A stretch of DNA of 64,000 nucleotides from Lepturacanthus savala (Eukaryota; Chordata; Actinopteri; Scombriformes; Trichiuridae): NCBI GenBank assembly GCA_030544235.1, contig CM060484.1, positions 8,909,031 to 8,973,030 of the forward strand. The letters are read 5' to 3'. The notes under the pieces were generated by a model. That model saw only the letters and a program-made list of their open reading frames with translations, searched no databases and was not told the origin of the DNA. A program made the position numbers and the translations under genes. Below, one piece after another: positions 60,001 to 64,000 of the stretch (the stretch's first letter is position 1; every line of letters begins with the position of its first letter).

Positions 60001-62629
60001 GAAGTTCTGAGTGTTTCCTTCTGAGTGAGGACATCAGCGTGGTAAGGAACCGTGTTTTTTGGGTGTGATTCATAGCACTTGTCTCTGCAGACATGTGAAT
60101 GAACTTCCAAATCAGACTATTCTGCCCTTGAGTCCTCTGTTTGTTCTGGGTGTGACACCTAGGAACATAGTTATCTGTAAAACACATGACCAACATTGCT
60201 GCCCAATGAGTCATCACATTATGTCGCACCACTTGCTCCCTTAGAGCATCAAGCCTATGGTGGATAAACTACTTGGTTTGTTATGAACATCACTAATGTT
60301 GTTATGGACAACAGATACTCCATCTTTGTTGTCCCTGTTGGCAGCAGGGAAACAGACTTCTCATCATCCAGCTCTTCCAGGGAAACGCGTTCAATGCGTT
60401 CCCAAGTACATAGATACATAGCTGTGGTAATTGTGGGACAGCGGGCTTGGCGGTCTCACCATTGCTACACAAAAGCTCGTCTTCCTCCATTTGCAAAGAA
60501 TGCCATTGCTGGCAATCTATCAAATTATTTCATTATTGGAAAAAATTATTATTTTAGATATCTCACCTCTTTATCTTACTGTGTGACTGTTTTCTCAAAA
60601 AAGAAACAGAAGAAACAAATTATTTTGTTAATGTACCACGTATTTATTGTACATCAAACCAGCGGTCATAATTCGTACCCCACCGCCGAAGACATCACAC
60701 TAAAATAAAAACATGAACACAAGGGTTTGTTTAAAAGTGCCCACTGAAAAAAAAAAAAAAAGAGAAAAAAGAACGATTGTAAAATCCTGAACTGATTTAC
60801 ACACACACACGCAGCACATGGGGTGTTTTATTCTAGCACAGCAGACTAGTTTCTAAAATTCGCATGCGGAAAAAAATGTGTGTCCGTATCAGGTAGCTTT
60901 GTTATAAGAAGCAATGAAAAAATCCACTCACAAGGCTTTTCGGGAGCTTTCAACTGCATCTCAGACTCTACATGTAGCTGGAATTGGCTATCAGCCATGT
61001 TTCCACAATCCACTAGCTGAAAAACACAGGAAGCGTTGGGAAAAGTTCTGGAAAAGCTTGATATCGGACCTTACTGAAACAATTGGTGCACGTTTAAACG
61101 TTTTCCACTCATTCTAATTGAGGGGATTTTTTTTTTTATTGTTGTACGCAGTGTAACTGACCATGGGGCTCATTTGTGTTTCTGATTTTGGGCTTTATCA
61201 TTATACATATAAACTTGTCTTGACTTGTGACTGACACAGATTGCACTGATGACCAAAACCATCCACATATACACTTCACGTCATACATACTCTACAGCTC
61301 ATCTCTCACCGTGACAAACTGGTGATCCATTTTAACACATTATGAGTCAAGTATATCTACTTTTATGAAATAGGATCCTAAAACAATGGACATTTAATTC
61401 CCATACTGGAAATGTCCTTTCACTGTCGGATGGTAAAATGAAGGAATTATTTCCTCCAAATAAATTATAGCAGATGTTTCAAGCCACAGGAAACTTTCTT
61501 GCGTCACATTTTTCAGAAAGCCCTTCTCTGGAGGAAATGAATGTCGGAATAAACATCGATTTAGAAGTCAGAAGAAAAAAAAACACAAACAGATGCTTTT
61601 ACAACTGCTGTTTTTGTGAATATTGTACTTGTACACATCAGCCCCTTTGATCCAGGTCTTCAGATTGTGTTTTTGTAAGTAATTCCTGTCCATTGTACTC
61701 ACCATGTCAACCCTCTATGGTACTATGATGCCGTATGGTGACAAGGGAAGAATCTTGATACTTTGCTCCCTTAAATATTTTTTTAATGACATTTGTGTAG
61801 AATAATTTAGTTGTTCTCAATTTGACTGATTTGACATGTTAGTTGCAGTAAGATTATTATCAATTACGTTGGTCTACACACTGTAGTAATGCACTTTGTG
61901 ACTCCTGCATTTCATTATATTTGATACATTTTTCAATTTTACAATTTTCCAATGTAATTACAGCGTTATTAAACTGTTATTACCATGTTATTACAATTTG
62001 AACTATTATTTTAAGAAAACAAAATCACCAACTGGCATCAGGTTGTCAAGAAACAAGAGCAGTCTCGTCATCGGGCATCATGGTGAAGACAATTAGGTTA
62101 GACGAAAGACTTTGGAAGAGAAAATAAAGGCTAAAGTGAAAACAGATGCCTCAGAAGTCCTGACATCATCTCTGGGACAGCCACTGTTCAATAGCTTGTC
62201 TAACTCAAACAAAGTTTACTGTGCATATTCTAAGACCTTTGTGTATTTGTTTTTACAATATCCGCTATTAGAAGATTAAACCTAGATATTATCCACGTTC
62301 AGCATACATTATTGTACCTGGATTGCTTTTATATCCATCAGCACACATATTTTTTTTTTTTTGTATTTCCAACCCAAGCCAAAATTGAAAATCATATTCA
62401 ATAGAAAACATGGCTGAAACAACACAGAAAACAAGGAGATTACCTTTAAATAAGATCATCAGACTCTGCATAAACATTGGAAAAAGTCCACATGGCAACG
62501 TCAACCAAACATCTTTCACAGTCACAGTTTTACAAGATGCACATGTGTATTTATCCAGTTTCCAGCAGACCGGTTTGCATAAGTGTAGAAGAATTTGCAA
62601 TCGTTTGTGTGTGTGTGTGTGTGTATATA
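60001..62629 (-). other. non-coding DNA, probably including the sh3glb2 3' UTR
   Basis: No exon was recognised on either strand; frames at 60283-60708 and 60914-61117 have no family resemblance. Reading on the minus strand from the sh3glb2 stop, AATAAA at 60648-60643 and another near 61141-61136 are possible polyadenylation signals. The UTR length is therefore undetermined. Confidence 0.4.
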
Positions 62630-63055
62630 CAGTACAGGCCAAAAGTGTACTGTTGATGCCTCATTCTCAGGCATCAAAATGATGAATGAACACATGCTTA
62701 TGGTGTTGAAATAACTGAAAACATGTTTCATATTCTAGTTTCTTCAAAAACAACCACCCGTTGCTCTGATTACTGCTTTGCACACTCCTGAAATGGTTTT
62801 CACTTCATAGTTGTGCCTTATCAGGGTTAATTAATGGAATTTCTTGCTTTATCAATCAGAGCAAAGGGTGGCTATTTTGAAGAAACTAGAATATAAAATA
62901 TGTTTTCAGTTATTCCACCTTTTTTTTTGGCAAGCACATAAGTCCACATGTGTTCATTCATAGTTCTGATGCCTTCAGTGAGAATCTACGTTGTAAATAG
63001 TCATGAAAATAAAGAAAACACATTGAATGAGAATCCAAACTTTTGGCCTGTACTG
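62630..63055. mobile_element. Tc1-like MITE with long terminal inverted repeats
   Basis: Starts CAGTACAGGCCAAAAG and ends CTTTTGGCCTGTACTG, flanked by TA on both sides as in Tc1/mariner insertions. Arms of about 200 bases share GAATGAACACATG, AATAACTGAAAACAT and TTCTAGTTTCTTCAAAA blocks. The centre keeps CTGATTACTGCTTTGCACAC and CCTTATCAGGGTTAATTAAT from a longer parent. The transposase gene is deleted. Confidence 0.92.
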
Positions 63056-63088
63056 TATGTGTGTGTGTGTGTTGTCCTGTTTGGTCCA

Positions 63089-63196
63089 TTAGCTCAGCAG
63101 TTCCAGGTAGGTGACAGGGACTTTTCCCTTTGCGTTCCCTCGTTCTCCAACCAACCAGTCGGGGTCCATACCCGGTACTGTGTGTACGGTAATGAG
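63089..63196 (-). CDS. sh3glb2: SH3GLB2 (endophilin B2), last coding exon
   Basis: Read on the minus strand, a T-rich tract with TTTCCCAG precedes an open exon of 35 codons plus TAA: LITVHTVPGMDPDWLVGE, then RGNAKGKVPVTYLELLS. This is the second half of the endophilin-B SH3 domain, with the conserved DWLxGERGN and KGKVPVTYLELL motifs. The ending LLS and VPGMDPDW fit SH3GLB2 better than SH3GLB1, which ends LLN. Endophilin B proteins bend membranes through an N-terminal BAR domain and recruit partners through this SH3. The rest of the gene lies beyond the window; no second exon was found in 63197-64000. sh3glb2 is on human 9q34.11, in agreement with its neighbours. Confidence 0.9.
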   Translation of the reverse strand, partial: LITVHTVPGMDPDWLVGERGNAKGKVPVTYLELLS

Positions 63197-64000
63197 CTGG
63201 GAAAAAAACAACAAAAAGAAGGATATTTTACGAGAAATTGAGAAAAACATATCCAAAGCTATTTCGCCAGAAAAAACAGGACATTCTCAGTCTCTTGGCC
63301 CAAACCTGTACTTATGACAGACAGGGTGTTAACAGGAAAACACCGCATGAGGAACACACACACACAGCTGGGCCCGGCTGGATTTTAAACCGAGTTTTAC
63401 CGTTTCATTGATACGTAGGATTTTTATGTGCCGCAGATTTACATGCATTTATAATGCTCAATTTAAAGCCTTTGTCAGTCCGAGTTATTGTTCAGACAAA
63501 CAACAAAAAAACAAATCTAGAACGGGTTCGAAAAGGGCCCAATCCGACTGGATTAGTGTACGAAGTGAGACAAAAAAAGGACCAGTTCTTGTTCATTCAC
63601 AGAAATGTGACGTCAGCGAGAATCTGATAATGGGATAAAACATTTACCGTTTTGATTTGTAAATGGTTTATAAGGCAAGAGATAACTTCACCTGAGGCTT
63701 AAAAAAAACGGAATATTGAGTAATTGAAGTGCCTGAATATGGAAAGACCTCATGTTGTTGGAATTTCACTTTCTTTCGGGTCAACTCCCGTTTTCTTTAT
63801 TAAATCGAAGGATAATTAGGTGTTTCATTTTTTTTTAGAATGTATTTCTTTACACGAAAAAAGCGGTGTTGTTATCCACATGTTTAATTTTACCCGTTCA
63901 GCCCACTTGAGAGCAAATTGCGCTGCATGTGCCCATGAAGTAAATTGATATTGACTCCCCTACTCTAGAAGGTATTAAAAATTCTTCTATTTTTTTTTTT
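63197..64000 (-). other. sh3glb2: sh3glb2 last intron (partial)
   Basis: AT-rich DNA upstream of the last exon on the minus strand. No further SH3 or linker exon was recognised before the window edge. Confidence 0.6.

Noticed and set aside
60283..61117. 141- and 67-codon frames as possible genes
   Set aside because: No recognisable domain, no splice-consistent neighbours, composition like the flanks.
1..64000. CRISPR array, prophage, operon or other prokaryotic system
   Set aside because: The regular repeats are microsatellites, genes have spliceosomal introns, and no prokaryotic features occur.

Overview
The window is nuclear DNA of a ray-finned fish, most likely a percomorph-type teleost. 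Genes are split by introns with GT-AG borders. Coding exons read as clear vertebrate orthologues. The non-coding DNA is AT-rich and full of CA/TG microsatellites, Tc1-like deletion derivatives, hAT-like MITEs, L2-like and L1-like LINE remnants. The species cannot be named from the sequence. All assignments come from reading translations and splice sites by eye; no database was searched.

Five protein genes are supported. (1) fam102a/eeig1, + strand, 11 coding exons from 4011 to 21055, with a CpG-rich first non-coding exon near 3240-3485. (2) dpm2, + strand, 4 exons from 26877 to 30274, complete. (3) pip5kl1, + strand, 9 coding exons from 37119 to 45905, complete. (4) A TNF-superfamily ligand, + strand, 4 exons from 50319 to 54044, complete; its exact family member is uncertain. 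(5) The last coding exon of sh3glb2 (endophilin B2), - strand, 63089-63196; the rest of that gene lies beyond the right edge. fam102a, dpm2, pip5kl1 and sh3glb2 are all linked on human 9q34.11, so the window is a conserved vertebrate block. The genes are not an operon. Their products act separately: a C2-domain signalling adaptor, an ER mannosyl-donor synthase subunit, a PIP-kinase-like scaffold, an immune ligand and a membrane-curving BAR/SH3 protein.

Layout: 1-3239 is AT-rich DNA holding a 1.2-kb hairpin-rich element (1482-2701). 3240-21055 is fam102a, with an 11-kb first coding intron containing LINE and SINE remnants. 21056-26690 is its 3' flank. 26877-30640 is dpm2. 30640-37110 is intergenic. 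37119-46117 is pip5kl1. 46118-50318 holds an L1-like 3' end and repeat pieces. 50319-54950 is the TNF ligand gene. 54352-59681 is a large imperfect inverted duplication whose left arm includes most of that gene's 3' UTR. 59690-63088 is repeat-rich DNA and the probable 3' UTR of sh3glb2, ending with a Tc1 derivative placed just after its stop codon.

No new multi-gene system was seen. The structures most worth a second look are the inverted duplication, the hairpin element, a GC-AG intron in fam102a, and microsatellites that begin at splice donors.
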